This document shows positions 23,946 to 33,180 of a DNA stretch of 39,067 nucleotides, in pieces. The notes beneath the pieces are model-generated. The model did no database searches, was not told the DNA's origin, and saw nothing but the letters and a program-made list of their open reading frames with translations. The first letter of the stretch is position 1, and every line of letters begins with the position of its first letter. The DNA comes from Deltaproteobacteria bacterium (lineage in GTDB: Bacteria > Desulfobacterota > GWC2-55-46 > JAJCZF01), in assembly GCA_029262535.1 (NCBI GenBank), contig JAJCZF010000033.1, forward strand, positions 1 through 39,067, given 5' to 3'. The position numbers and the translations under genes were made by a program.

Positions 23946-26618
23946 ATGTCATTATTCAGTATTAGAAGATCGATCATAAGAGTTGCATTCTTTGGGGCGC
24001 TGCTTGTACTGGCCCTTCCGTGCGCTCTTAATGCTGCGCGCACCGCCGAGCCCCCCGAATGGCGTGAGCCGGTATGGGTGAAAAAGAGCGTTGACCTCTT
24101 CGAGCTTGAGTGGAAGCTCAAACCCGGCGATAGCGTGAACTACCACGAGATACACTCTACGACCACATCAAAAAAGGACGAGAAGAAGAAACGCGTCCAC
24201 TCACTTAGCGCCGAGCACAAGGTCAGGGGCATCGACCGCGACGGAAACTCCGATATGGTCGTCTACTGGCGTAATCTTAACGCAAAGGGCAGCGGCTCCG
24301 AGTTTCTGAGATTTATCGAACGCTCCAGTAAACATGTCGGAAGTTTCTCTTTATCCCAGAGGGGTCTTACGACTCTTGCCAAAGGCTCTGTAGATCTTCG
24401 CTCCCTGCCGCTCTTGCCGAAGTTGCCTGTAACCGTGGGCTCGACATGGAAGGGGCCTGTTTCGGTCGTTTTTGCTCCGAACTTTCCAGAGGCCCTTGCT
24501 TCGGGCGAGGCGACCTTCCGTCTCACCGGGACTTCCAATGTAGACGGTAGAAAGTGGGTAAAGGTCGCCTTTGAAGCAGACCTGGCGTTAAAGGCGACAG
24601 AGGTCGCCATTCAAAAGAGCCTTGGCGTTAAACAAGACGAAAAAGAGGCCGAGGGTGGCGGCGTCTCCATAAGCGACGTGGCCCCCGGTTACCCTGCCGC
24701 CGAGGCGGGTATAGTGGCCGGTGATGTTATTACCGCATATGACGGCCACGATATACGCAACTGGGCCGACCTGAGATTCGCGCTTGCTACCTCGCGTCCG
24801 AGAAAGGGCGTTGACGTAACGGTGCTTCGTGGCGGAAAGCGCAACTGGTTCCGCATCACGCCATATACGGCGGTCACCGGCAAGGTAGCGGCAAAGGGTA
24901 AGTTAAAAGGCACATATGTCTTTGACGCCACAGACGGCGTGCTGGTAAGGCTCGTTGTCAGCTCCTTGCGCGTAGGTTCGAAGATAAGGGTTGGCGACAG
25001 GGACGTGGCGCAGACAGTATCTATAAAAAGCCTGCGCGAGCTTGTGGACTTTACCGGTACCGGTCGCGGCAAGATCGTAAAGGTCGCGCCACCGGCGAAG
25101 AAAGAGGCTGTTACGGAAACCGCCGCTACCACGACCCCCGCTAAAGGGAAAGAAGCGCTCAAGAGCGTTAAAAAAGCCACTGTCACAAAGGCTCCCGAAA
25201 AACCTGAAAAGAAACCTACCGTACAGGAGCTGATCGACAGGGTAGAGAAGAAAGAGCCTTCCAGGAACGCTAAAAAGGCTTCGATAAAGAAGGCCGCCCA
25301 AAAGACTGCCGTAAAGAAGGCCCTTGAAAAGTCCGAGCCGGTTAAAGAGCCGGTCAAAAAAGAGGTCGAAAGCTTTTTAAAGAAACCTCTTAAAAAGGCT
25401 ATTCAGAAACCTGTCAAAAAGAGTCCGGTAGATAAAACTATTAAGACGGCCCGAGTCGAGAAGAAGGCTCCGGTCTCTAAAACCGTTATAAAGAAAGCTG
25501 TCGCTAAAAAGACGGCAGTAAAGAAACCGACCACAACGAAGCCGGAAGTAAAGAAGGCTGCCGTACAAAAGGCGTCAGTAAAGAAAGCCAAAAAGAAGCC
25601 CGCGCTTGTAACGAATAAGAAGATGGCGCCGCCCGCTAAGAGGGTAGGTGGCACGGACGGCTCTTATGTAGTGAGCGTTGCGTCATTTGCCACTGACGGG
25701 GAGGCTGTCTCTTTATCTAAAAAATTGTTATCAAACGGTTTTAACGCCTATAAGACGAGCGCTTCGGTAAAAGGCAGGACGTGGCACCGGGTAAGGGTTG
25801 GTCTCTTTAAGGATCAAAAAGAGGCTGAAAAGCAGAGGCTACGTCTCGCCGGAACCTTTGGGCTAAAGGGGCTCTGGGTCGATAGCGCAAATGGCCCGGA
25901 CATCAAGGGAGCGCGTCTCGCTAAAAAGAATCAAGATAAGCCAAAGGTTGTAAAGCCGATAAAGAGGCCGGCTACAAAGAAGAGAGTTCCAATTATTAAA
26001 GGATTTGTAGTGAATGCGGCGTCCTTTAAAGGTAAAGAGGCCGCCGAGGCCCTTTCAAAGAGGCTTTCGTCGGGTGGTTATGATACAACGGTTCTTGCCA
26101 AGACCGTTAAGGGCGCGAAGTGGCACCGTGTGCGCGTCGGCCCGTATAAGGATAAGGATTCCGCCCAAGTCGCCAAAAAGAAACTCGAACGCGACTACAG
26201 GTTAGGTTCCGCCTGGGTAGAAGGCGCGCCAATGTCGGCCTCTACTAAAACGACCCCTGCCGTTAAAAAAACTGCAAAGAAGAGTTCGGCCCCTAAAAAG
26301 AGTCTTCCAAAGAGAAGCACCGCAAAAAAGCCTGTTGTTAAGAGTCTTCCGGGCGGTCGTTATGTCGTAAATGTGATATCCTCTACAAGCGGATTGCTTA
26401 CTCGTGATCTCGCCGGTAAGTTAAAGGCTGACGGTTATAAGGCATATGTCACCGAGTCCCGCTCCAAGGGTCAGAAGTGGTATCGGATACGCGTAGGTTT
26501 CTATAAAGACGAGGCCTCTGCCAAGAAGTCGGCCTTGGAGATAGCGAAGAAGTATAATGCCGCAGGGGCATGGGTCGAGGTAGCTCCGAAGGATGAGATC
26601 AAACGCCACGGCGGTTAA
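23946..26618 (+). CDS. large envelope protein: PDZ domain, Lys/Ala-rich linker and three SPOR domains
   Basis: The 890-residue protein has an N-terminal signal peptide or anchor (RVAFFGALLVLALPCALNAARTA). A beta-rich domain (about 35-225) is followed by a PDZ domain (about 238-305, with VAPGYPAAEAGIVAGDVITAYDG) and a second beta stretch to 370. A histone-H1-like linker (about 375-560) is packed with KKA, VKKP and KAV. SPOR domains start near 571, 686 and 804 (SYVVSVASF, FVVNAASF, RYVVNVISS) and each ends in HRVRVG or YRIRVG. SPOR domains bind denuded septal peptidoglycan, so the protein may connect a PDZ platform with the division site. The linker sequence is too simple to trust for homology. 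A smaller paralogue follows. Confidence 0.85.
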   Translation: MSLFSIRRSIIRVAFFGALLVLALPCALNAARTAEPPEWREPVWVKKSVDLFELEWKLKPGDSVNYHEIHSTTTSKKDEKKKRVHSLSAEHKVRGIDRDGNSDMVVYWRNLNAKGSGSEFLRFIERSSKHVGSFSLSQRGLTTLAKGSVDLRSLPLLPKLPVTVGSTWKGPVSVVFAPNFPEALASGEATFRLTGTSNVDGRKWVKVAFEADLALKATEVAIQKSLGVKQDEKEAEGGGVSISDVAPGYPAAEAGIVAGDVITAYDGHDIRNWADLRFALATSRPRKGVDVTVLRGGKRNWFRITPYTAVTGKVAAKGKLKGTYVFDATDGVLVRLVVSSLRVGSKIRVGDRDVAQTVSIKSLRELVDFTGTGRGKIVKVAPPAKKEAVTETAATTTPAKGKEALKSVKKATVTKAPEKPEKKPTVQELIDRVEKKEPSRNAKKASIKKAAQKTAVKKALEKSEPVKEPVKKEVESFLKKPLKKAIQKPVKKSPVDKTIKTARVEKKAPVSKTVIKKAVAKKTAVKKPTTTKPEVKKAAVQKASVKKAKKKPALVTNKKMAPPAKRVGGTDGSYVVSVASFATDGEAVSLSKKLLSNGFNAYKTSASVKGRTWHRVRVGLFKDQKEAEKQRLRLAGTFGLKGLWVDSANGPDIKGARLAKKNQDKPKVVKPIKRPATKKRVPIIKGFVVNAASFKGKEAAEALSKRLSSGGYDTTVLAKTVKGAKWHRVRVGPYKDKDSAQVAKKKLERDYRLGSAWVEGAPMSASTKTTPAVKKTAKKSSAPKKSLPKRSTAKKPVVKSLPGGRYVVNVISSTSGLLTRDLAGKLKADGYKAYVTESRSKGQKWYRIRVGFYKDEASAKKSALEIAKKYNAAGAWVEVAPKDEIKRHGG

Positions 26619-26667
26619 TGGCTAAGTACTTTGAGCTCGAAAGACCCCATAATGGTCTAGAGGCACA

Positions 26668-27783
26668 ATGAGATTTTACTTCCCACATAGAACTTTTCTT
26701 TCTCCTCTCTTATCTATATTATTCGTGATTTTCTTCGTTACGCACTCTCTTGCCAAGAGCGATCCTGCGCTTAAGTGGGACGAGCCTGAGTGGGCCGACT
26801 CGGGCAGTGTTAAACTAACCAGAAAGCTCTCCACAGGCGAGACCGCAACTTACCGAAAGATAGAACGAACAACCGTCAAGTCCGGCAAGAGAGAAAGAAA
26901 GCTCGGTCACTCCATCACCGTATCATACAGCACCGGGGCGATTAACTCAGACGGCTCCGCTCGCGTGGTCGTTGACTGGATGAATCTGAATGCTCGCGGT
27001 TCAGGCTCCGAATTTCTGCGTTTTATTGAGTCCGTACCGGGCGAGGCAGGTTCTTTCACTATGACCGAAAACGGAGAGATGAGAGAGACTAAAGGGGCGG
27101 TCACCTTTCGCTCACTTCCTGTATTTTTGGACGCGGTCGTAGATGTAGGCGACAAGTGGTCGGCCCCGGCCAGCATAGCGTACTCTCCGTCAATACCGGA
27201 AGCTGTAGCCGAGTGTAGATGCAGTTATCTGCTTACCGGGCTTGCGAGGCACTCGGGTTCGATATTTGCGCGCATAGAGTTCTCCGGTCAGGTTGAACTC
27301 GCACAAAATGAGTTCGTTATGAAGAGGAATCTCGGCGTCAGGATGGCCGAGGGTGTCGAGGACCTGAAGGGTATCTTCGTAGGTGAGATAGCGCCGGGAT
27401 ATCCGGCCGATAAGGCTGGGCTTAAGTCCGGCGACAAGATCCTTTCATTCGCCGCAATGAAGGTAGAAAAGTGGTCGGACCTGCGTTACGCCATCTCGCT
27501 TGCTCCACGGAACGCGGCCTCTGTTATCGAAATCGAGAGAGACGGCAAAAAGCAGAGCCTTCCCATAAAGCCGATCATCGCTACATTCGCCGACCTTCAG
27601 ATAGAGGGCAATATTAAGGGCACTATCTTTTACGACGTTACCGCTGGCAGGCCTTTTCGTATTGAGATAAATCCTTTTTCAATGGATGTAATTATAGAAT
27701 CTTCGGGGCGCGAGATATTTCAGGAGGTCACTATAAAGGCCGTCTGGCAGCTTATGAATGTGGAACCCCAAAAGCCACAATAA
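26668..27783 (+). CDS. PDZ-domain protein, paralogue of the upstream N-terminal region without SPOR
   Basis: The 371-residue protein begins with a signal peptide (LSPLLSILFVIFFVTHSLA). It matches the first 370 residues of the preceding protein: WDEPEWADSGSVKL to WREPVWVKKSVDLF, NLNARGSGSEFLRFIE to NLNAKGSGSEFLRFIE, RSLPVF to RSLPLL, APGYPADKAGLKSGDKI to APGYPAAEAGIVAGDVI, and LKGTYVFD to IKGTIFYD. The PDZ domain lies at about 234-305. It ends where the Lys/Ala linker begins upstream, so one gene gained or lost the SPOR tail after duplication. The conserved N-terminal domain is not one I recognise; PDZ domains bind peptide C-termini in the periplasm. The upstream gene ends 49 bp away and GAGG precedes the start. 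Confidence 0.83.
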   Translation: MRFYFPHRTFLSPLLSILFVIFFVTHSLAKSDPALKWDEPEWADSGSVKLTRKLSTGETATYRKIERTTVKSGKRERKLGHSITVSYSTGAINSDGSARVVVDWMNLNARGSGSEFLRFIESVPGEAGSFTMTENGEMRETKGAVTFRSLPVFLDAVVDVGDKWSAPASIAYSPSIPEAVAECRCSYLLTGLARHSGSIFARIEFSGQVELAQNEFVMKRNLGVRMAEGVEDLKGIFVGEIAPGYPADKAGLKSGDKILSFAAMKVEKWSDLRYAISLAPRNAASVIEIERDGKKQSLPIKPIIATFADLQIEGNIKGTIFYDVTAGRPFRIEINPFSMDVIIESSGREIFQEVTIKAVWQLMNVEPQKPQ

Positions 27784-27881
27784 AAGAGAGTTCTCTCCAC
27801 GGCTTGCTAATTACCCAAAAAGATTGTAAATTCTATTTAGAAGAGATTTACGTAAGATACTTTGAGTAGAGGGAGTTTTGC

Positions 27882-28673
27882 ATGTCGGAAAAACCCTGGT
27901 ATTACGTAAAGTTTAATAAGGCAGTTGGCCCTGTGAACCACTACGAGCTTGAGGCCAAGTTCGATACCGGAGAGCTTCCCCCAGAGACTCTCGTCTGGGC
28001 CGAACACCTTGGCGATTGGACCCCGGCTTCAGCTCTGCCTGATTTTAAACACGGCTCGGTATCGTTCGTTCCTCATGTCAAACCGGCAGGAACACCGCCC
28101 ATACCTGAGCCGGGACATTACCACTTCGAAGCTATCAGAGACACAAGCGTGCCGCAGGTGCGTCCGTGGGTCAGGTTCTTTGCGCGCTCTATCGATATGA
28201 TGCTTTTTTCAATAATCTTCGATCTATTCCTGCTCTTTGTCTATCCTGCCGTCTTTTCAGTTATGCCGGTAGTCATTGGAATGGTAACGCCCCCGCTCTG
28301 GATACCGTTTGAGAGTTATCTGCTCTCACGTTTTGGTTATACTCCGGGCAAGTGGATACTGAGGACTTCGGTTACGGATAAAAACGGCCAAAAACCGACC
28401 TATAACAGGGCAATAGCGCGTAGCTGCGGAGTATGGCTCAGGGGGCTGGGACTTGGTATTCCTATAGTTATACTTATAACCTGTATAATCGCTTACTTTA
28501 ACTTGAAAAAAAACGGCGAGACGAGCTGGGACAAGAATCAGGGTTTTATAGTCTCGCATTTAGAGATAGGTACAGGAAGGGTAGTCTTTGGTTTTATCGT
28601 ATTCTTTGTAGCGTTCTTTATTACCTGTTTGATATTCGGTGCCGCGGTAATGAGTCTCGGCGGTTACCAGTAA
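27882..28673 (+). CDS. GYF_2 plus RDD-family membrane protein
   Basis: The 263-residue protein begins with a GYF_2 domain (about 3-53: WYYVKFNKAVGPVNHYELEAKF, then VWAEHLGDWTPASALPDF), which binds proline-rich peptides. Next comes a loop and an RDD domain (about 85-215): RPWVRFFARSIDMMLFSIIFDLFLLF provides the Arg and Asp residues, and TPGKWILRTSV is the conserved central motif. A last hydrophobic helix lies at about 228-255. RDD proteins are small integral membrane proteins, some linked to ion exchange, with no settled function in most bacteria. GGGAG sits just before ATG 27882. It follows the two PDZ genes but need not share their transcript. Confidence 0.85.
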   Translation: MSEKPWYYVKFNKAVGPVNHYELEAKFDTGELPPETLVWAEHLGDWTPASALPDFKHGSVSFVPHVKPAGTPPIPEPGHYHFEAIRDTSVPQVRPWVRFFARSIDMMLFSIIFDLFLLFVYPAVFSVMPVVIGMVTPPLWIPFESYLLSRFGYTPGKWILRTSVTDKNGQKPTYNRAIARSCGVWLRGLGLGIPIVILITCIIAYFNLKKNGETSWDKNQGFIVSHLEIGTGRVVFGFIVFFVAFFITCLIFGAAVMSLGGYQ

Positions 28674-28689
28674 GTTAATCTAGTAGCTA

Positions 28690-30162
28690 TTAATCCTCTT
28701 CAGGAGTAATCCACCTGAGGCGCGGCCTTCTTGCCGCGCCGATCTCGTCTATTCTCTTGCGCGGGGCGGTGTGCGGCGCGCCCTTTACCAGTTCGGGATC
28801 TTCGGCTGAGATCTTCTTCATTACCTCTACGAAATTATCGATAGTATCGAGACCTTCGCATTCGGTCGGCTCTATCATGAGCGCGCCGGGCACTACCAGC
28901 GGAAAGTATATGGTCGGCGGGTGTATGCCGTAGTCCATGAGCCGCTTGGCAATATCCATAGTAGTTATGCCGCGCTCCTGCTGGTGTTTGTCGCTAAATA
29001 CCGCCTCGTGCATACATGCGACGTCGTAGGGCAGGTCGTAAGTATCCTTGAGCTGCTCTTTCAGGTAGTTGGCATTCAGTATTGCCGCCTCGCTCGCTTC
29101 TTTCAGGCCGTTTGCGCCGAGCCTTCGGATATAGGCATAGGCCCTGACGAGTATGGTGAACTGCGAGTGAAAGGCGCGCATACGCCCGATCGATTTCGGC
29201 CTGTCGGTCTCGTATGAGTAACCTTCTTCGGTTTTGATTATTCTCGGTTTAGGAAGATACGGTTCGAGTTCGGCTGTTACTCCGACAGGCCCGCTACCGG
29301 GGCCGCCGCCGCCGTGCGGGGTGGAGAATGTCTTGTGCAGGTTGAGTTGAACGATATCGACGCCCATCTCGCCGAACTTGGCCAGTCCCATGATGGCGTT
29401 CAGGTTCGCGCCGTCGCAATATACGAAGCCGCCTTTGTCGTGCATAACCTGGCTTATATCTTTTATATTCGATTCAAAGAGGCCGAGCGTATTGGGGTTT
29501 GTAAGCATCAAGGCCGCGGTGTCGTCGTCCATATGGTCTGCGACCTCTTTGGCGGTAAGTATTCCGTCGGGGCCTGTCTTAACCGGGACGACCGTAAAGC
29601 CTCCGAGCGCGCAACTGGCCGGGTTGGTGCCGTGGGCCGTGTCGGGGATAAGGACCTTGTGGCGGGTCTCGCCCCTGTCACGATAATATGCCGCGAGCAT
29701 GAGCATGCCGGTAAGCTCGCCGTGCGCTCCAGCGGCCGGGTGAAGCGTTATCGCGTGCATGCCGCTTATCTCTTCTAAAATCTTTTCTAGTTCGTAGGTC
29801 AGCTCAAGCGCTCCCTGAACCATCTCTTCGCCCTGATAGGGGTGAAGCCCTGCGAAACCAGGAAGTCCGGCGACCTCTTCGTTAAGCTTCGGGTTATATT
29901 TCATTGTGCATGAGCCGAGCGGATAGAAGCCGGTCTCTACGCCGAAGTTGAGGGTCGATAACCTTGTAAAGTGGCGCGATACGTCCAGCTCCGAAAGCTC
30001 GGGGAAGCCCTTGACCTCTTCGCGCACCATGAGGCGCGGCAGTACTTTATGCGGGTCTACTATAGGCACGTCCGGGGTCGGTATGCCGATCCCGGCGCGG
30101 CCCTCGCGCGAGCGGTCGAAGATTAAAGGTTCTTCTAAAGGTCCTTCTAGGGCTTTTGCCAA
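28690..30162 (-). CDS. gcvPB: glycine dehydrogenase (decarboxylating) subunit 2
   Basis: This is the C-terminal half of the two-part P-protein, 490 residues. It decarboxylates glycine with PLP and passes the aminomethyl group to lipoyl-GcvH. The PLP lysine is in QLNLHKTFSTPHGGGGPGSG (about Lys277), with LGSCTMKYNPK and DTAHGTNPASCALGGF upstream. I place the start at TTG 30162 because GGAGG lies 7 nt before it. The frame also opens at GTG 30180, but that would place the Shine-Dalgarno sequence inside the gene. It overlaps the end of gcvPA by 16 nt, so translational coupling of the two subunits, which assemble 1:1, is likely. It is the last gene of the operon. Confidence 0.95.
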   Translation of the reverse strand: MAKALEGPLEEPLIFDRSREGRAGIGIPTPDVPIVDPHKVLPRLMVREEVKGFPELSELDVSRHFTRLSTLNFGVETGFYPLGSCTMKYNPKLNEEVAGLPGFAGLHPYQGEEMVQGALELTYELEKILEEISGMHAITLHPAAGAHGELTGMLMLAAYYRDRGETRHKVLIPDTAHGTNPASCALGGFTVVPVKTGPDGILTAKEVADHMDDDTAALMLTNPNTLGLFESNIKDISQVMHDKGGFVYCDGANLNAIMGLAKFGEMGVDIVQLNLHKTFSTPHGGGGPGSGPVGVTAELEPYLPKPRIIKTEEGYSYETDRPKSIGRMRAFHSQFTILVRAYAYIRRLGANGLKEASEAAILNANYLKEQLKDTYDLPYDVACMHEAVFSDKHQQERGITTMDIAKRLMDYGIHPPTIYFPLVVPGALMIEPTECEGLDTIDNFVEVMKKISAEDPELVKGAPHTAPRKRIDEIGAARRPRLRWITPEED

Positions 30163-31535
30163 GGTTTTTCCTCCAAACACTCAAAGACTATCTTGACAAA
30201 AAGATCCATGTCGGCCTTCGTATTCATCTCGGTCGTGCAGATCAGAAGATGCCTGTCTAGTTCAGAATAGTATTTTTTAAGATTTATGCCGCCGAGTATG
30301 CCGTTATCGTAGAGCCTCTTGAGGATCATGTCGATATCGGTCCCCAGGGCGAAGCGGGCTGTGAATTCATTAAAGTGCGTCGTCTTAAAGCCCATGAAGA
30401 TATCGCGGCTCTTTCGGAGCCGCTTGGCGAGGTAATGGGCCTTTGAGAAATTCAAGAGGGCGAGATTCTTGAAGCCGTCCTTTCCGAGTGAGGAGAGGTG
30501 TATGGTCGCCGCAAGAGCCGACAGCCCCTCGTTGGTGCATATATTTGAGGTGGCCCGGTCGCGGCGGATGTGTTGTTCGCGTGTGGCAAGCGTAAGACAA
30601 TAGCTGCGCACCCCGTCGGCGTCTTCGGTCTCTCCGATCAGTCGCCCCGGCATCTGCCTCAGGAACTTTTCACGTACCCCCATAAAACCGAGATATGGGC
30701 CGCCGTATGCCAGCGGGGTGCCAAAACCCGCGGCCTCGCCAACGCATATATCCGCGTCCTTTTCGCCCGGCGACATGATAACGCCGAGTGAAAGCGGTTC
30801 GACGACGACACCTATTGAAAGGCCGCCCTTTTCGTGTATGAAACTTGTATGTTTGGCGATATCTTCGATAACGCCAAGGAAGTTCGGGCTCTGCAAGACG
30901 AGACAGGCAACATCTCCTTCTTCGATATCCAGTTTGAGCAGTTCGTCGATGCTGGTTTCACCGCTCTTTGGGTCGTAGGGTATCTCGATAATCTCTGCGT
31001 CCGATGCCGCCAGGTATGTCCTTACGACCTCCCGGTATTCCGGGTGCAGCGCCGCGCTCAAGAGTACCTTGGTCGCCTTCTTCTTTATGCGAAGGGCCAT
31101 GAGCACCGCCTCTGCCGTAGCCGACGCGCCGTCGTAGAGCGAGGCGTTCGATACGTCCATTGAGGTAAGCTGGCATATGAGTGTCTGGTACTCGTAACCG
31201 GCCTGTAGCGTGCCCTGGCTTATCTCAGGCTGATAGGGCGTATAGGCCGTAAAGAACTCGCTCCTTGAGAGCAGGTTTCTTACCAGCGCCGGCACATAGT
31301 GGTCGTAAGCGCCCGCGCCGAGAAAGGACGAAAGTTCGGATACCGGGGTGTTTTTTGACGCTATACCCCTTAAGAGGCTATCGGTCTCTTGCTCGGAGAG
31401 GCCGCCGGGTATGGCCAGTTCACTAGTGCTGCGAAGGGCTTCGGGTATGAGCTCTCTTAGTTTATTAAGATAGTCAGGTCCGAGCCCTTTGAGCATCGAC
31501 ATCAGGTCTTGATTTGTATGTGATACGTAAGGCAT
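30147..31535 (-). CDS. gcvPA: glycine dehydrogenase (decarboxylating) subunit 1
   Basis: The N-terminal half of the split P-protein, 462 residues. It shows family landmarks MPYVSHTNQDLMSML, FLGAGAYDHYVPALV, FFTAYTPYQPEISQGTLQAGYEYQTLI, SLYDGASATAEA and TLATREQHIRRDRATSNICTNE. It forms the heterodimer with GcvPB and itself lacks the PLP lysine. Bacteria with a split P-protein include many deltaproteobacteria, Firmicutes and thermophiles, whereas E. coli has the fused gcvP. It starts 3 bp after the gcvH stop codon. Confidence 0.95.
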   Translation of the reverse strand: MPYVSHTNQDLMSMLKGLGPDYLNKLRELIPEALRSTSELAIPGGLSEQETDSLLRGIASKNTPVSELSSFLGAGAYDHYVPALVRNLLSRSEFFTAYTPYQPEISQGTLQAGYEYQTLICQLTSMDVSNASLYDGASATAEAVLMALRIKKKATKVLLSAALHPEYREVVRTYLAASDAEIIEIPYDPKSGETSIDELLKLDIEEGDVACLVLQSPNFLGVIEDIAKHTSFIHEKGGLSIGVVVEPLSLGVIMSPGEKDADICVGEAAGFGTPLAYGGPYLGFMGVREKFLRQMPGRLIGETEDADGVRSYCLTLATREQHIRRDRATSNICTNEGLSALAATIHLSSLGKDGFKNLALLNFSKAHYLAKRLRKSRDIFMGFKTTHFNEFTARFALGTDIDMILKRLYDNGILGGINLKKYYSELDRHLLICTTEMNTKADMDLFVKIVFECLEEKPWQKP

Positions 31536-31538
31536 ATT

Positions 31539-31925
31539 CTATGCTTCTTCGGCTATATAGGCTTCGTAATCCGCGCTGCTCATGAGGCCGTCAAGCTCGG
31601 CTACGTCGTCGAGGTCGATCTTTAACATCCATGCCTCGCCGTACGGGTCGTCGTTGATATCTTCTGGTCCGTCCACAAGCGCGTCGTTTACCTCCGAGAC
31701 GGTTCCGGTGACCGGGGCGAAGAGGTCTGAGACGGCCTTGACCGACTCGACTACGCCGAAGGGTTCGCCGGATGTGATGGTGTCGCCTTCATCCGGCAGC
31801 TCCAGGTATACGACATCTCCAAGTGAGTCCTGCGCGTAGTCGGTGATGCCTACGGTTACAGATTCGCCTTCTATCAGTATCCACTCGTGCTCTTTTGTAT
31901 ATTTTAGATTCTCTGGATGTTCCAT
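31539..31925 (-). CDS. gcvH: glycine cleavage system H protein
   Basis: This lipoyl carrier of 128 residues shuttles the aminomethyl intermediate between the P, T and L proteins. The lipoylation site is Lys63 in GVVESVKAVSDL. The flanks KEHEWI, ITDYAQDSLGDVVYLELP and SEVNDAL are standard for the family. AAGGAG lies 8 nt before ATG 31925. It sits between gcvT and gcvPA, as in many gcv operons. Confidence 0.97.
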   Translation of the reverse strand: MEHPENLKYTKEHEWILIEGESVTVGITDYAQDSLGDVVYLELPDEGDTITSGEPFGVVESVKAVSDLFAPVTGTVSEVNDALVDGPEDINDDPYGEAWMLKIDLDDVAELDGLMSSADYEAYIAEEA

Positions 31926-31956
31926 TTTTATTTCTCCTTTTTTGAAAAGAAAGATA

Positions 31957-33096
31957 TTAATCGTCTATCTTAAACTTTGCCACGGGTTTGGCCTTGTAAA
32001 AGGGCATTCTCGTAACTATCGCAGGGACGGCCCTGCCCCGAATATCAATAAAAATCTCCGAGCCTCGTTTGCTCTTTTCTATATCTACATAACCCATGCC
32101 TATGGATAACTTGAGAGAGGGGGACTGCGTGCCGCTCGTTACCTCTCCGATCAAGCTGCCTTCGGCCATGCTATAGTCGCTGTAAATCTTGTGAAACGGA
32201 CGCGCTATGCCGCGCCCCGTGAGCGTAAAGCCGACGAGCTTCTTTTTCGGCCCCGCCTCCACTTGCTTTAAGAGCGCGTCTCTGCCGATGAAGTCGTCGC
32301 CCTTAAGGTCAACGACCCACTTGAGGTTTGCGTCCAGCGGCGTGGTCTCGCTCGTAAGCTCCGAACCGTATAGAGGATAACCCATGTCGAGCCTGAGCGT
32401 ATCTCTTGCGCCCAGCCCGGCCGGTATCAGGCCATTGGCGCGGCCCGCCTTAAGCAGCGCATCCCAGAGCGGTTCGGCATCTTTATTACCTAAAAAGATC
32501 TCGTAGCCGTCCTCGCCGGTATAACCGGTCCGTGAGACTATCGCGTCGGCCCCGTTCACCTCCGTGCGGATGAACATGAATCTGTCAACGACCGAGAGGT
32601 CGATATCGACGATCCTTGAGAGTACCTCCATGGAGTCCGGCCCCTGAAGGGCTATGAGGGCTGTCTCGTCGCTGCGGTCTAGTACGTTCGAGCCGCGCAT
32701 CGGGTGGTCTTTTATCCAACTCAGGATATTACCGGTGTTGGAGGCGTTCGTGCATATTATATATTTTTCCGGGCCGTGGCAGTAGACTATTACGTCGTCA
32801 ATGGCCGTGCCGTCGGGCCGGAGTATTATCGAATACTGACTGTCGCCCCAGTCGAGCTTCTTTACGTCGTTGGTCGTTAGTCTTTGAACCAGATTGAAAG
32901 CGCCGGTCCCGCTTATCTCTATCTCACCCATGTGGCTTACGTCGAAGAGTCCGCATGTAGAGCGGACAGCGAGGTGCTCCTTTATGACGGAGCCGTAGTG
33001 CACGGGCATATCCCACCCGGCGAACTCTACCATCTTTGCGCCGCTGTCGATGTGCGCCCGGTAGAGAGGGGTTCTCTTTAATGTCATAAATGTCAT
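31957..33096 (-). CDS. gcvT: glycine cleavage system T protein (aminomethyltransferase)
   Basis: The 379-residue enzyme transfers the methylene group from aminomethyl-lipoyl-GcvH to tetrahydrofolate and releases ammonia. Landmarks are TPLYRAHIDSGAKMVEFAGWDMPVHYGS, GLFDVSHMGEIEI, AIDDVIVYCHG with the catalytic Asp, and SRTGYTGEDGYEIF. It is the first gene of the gcvT-H-PA-PB operon behind a strong promoter. The start at ATG 33096 (AGGA about 10 nt upstream) gives MTFMTLKRTPLY; ATG 33087 is also possible. No lipoamide dehydrogenase, lipoate synthase or glyA is in the window, so the L protein must be encoded elsewhere. Confidence 0.96.
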   Translation of the reverse strand: MTFMTLKRTPLYRAHIDSGAKMVEFAGWDMPVHYGSVIKEHLAVRSTCGLFDVSHMGEIEISGTGAFNLVQRLTTNDVKKLDWGDSQYSIILRPDGTAIDDVIVYCHGPEKYIICTNASNTGNILSWIKDHPMRGSNVLDRSDETALIALQGPDSMEVLSRIVDIDLSVVDRFMFIRTEVNGADAIVSRTGYTGEDGYEIFLGNKDAEPLWDALLKAGRANGLIPAGLGARDTLRLDMGYPLYGSELTSETTPLDANLKWVVDLKGDDFIGRDALLKQVEAGPKKKLVGFTLTGRGIARPFHKIYSDYSMAEGSLIGEVTSGTQSPSLKLSIGMGYVDIEKSKRGSEIFIDIRGRAVPAIVTRMPFYKAKPVAKFKIDD

Positions 33097-33152
33097 ACGG
33101 TTAAAATCCTTAATATGGACTGGGTCATTTCAAAAGCTCTTTGTAATGCCAA

Positions 33153-33180
33153 ATTATACGAAAAGAGGCGCGAATGTCAA
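33153..33180 (-). promoter_or_regulatory. consensus sigma70 promoter of the gcv operon
   Basis: On the minus strand TTGACA (33175-33180) and TATAAT (33153-33158) are both perfect, with a 16-nt spacer. The leader to gcvT is about 50 nt, too short for a tandem glycine riboswitch, and no aptamer motif is visible. Confidence 0.85.

Noticed and set aside
24689-25654. Long minus-strand frames opposite the PDZ-SPOR gene (132-222 codons).
   Set aside because: They are mirror frames of a biased Lys/Ala coding region; the plus-strand protein has clear domains and a signal peptide.
33097-33150. A glycine riboswitch ahead of gcvT, as found in many bacteria.
   Set aside because: The leader from the consensus promoter is only about 50 nt and lacks the conserved glycine aptamer sequences.
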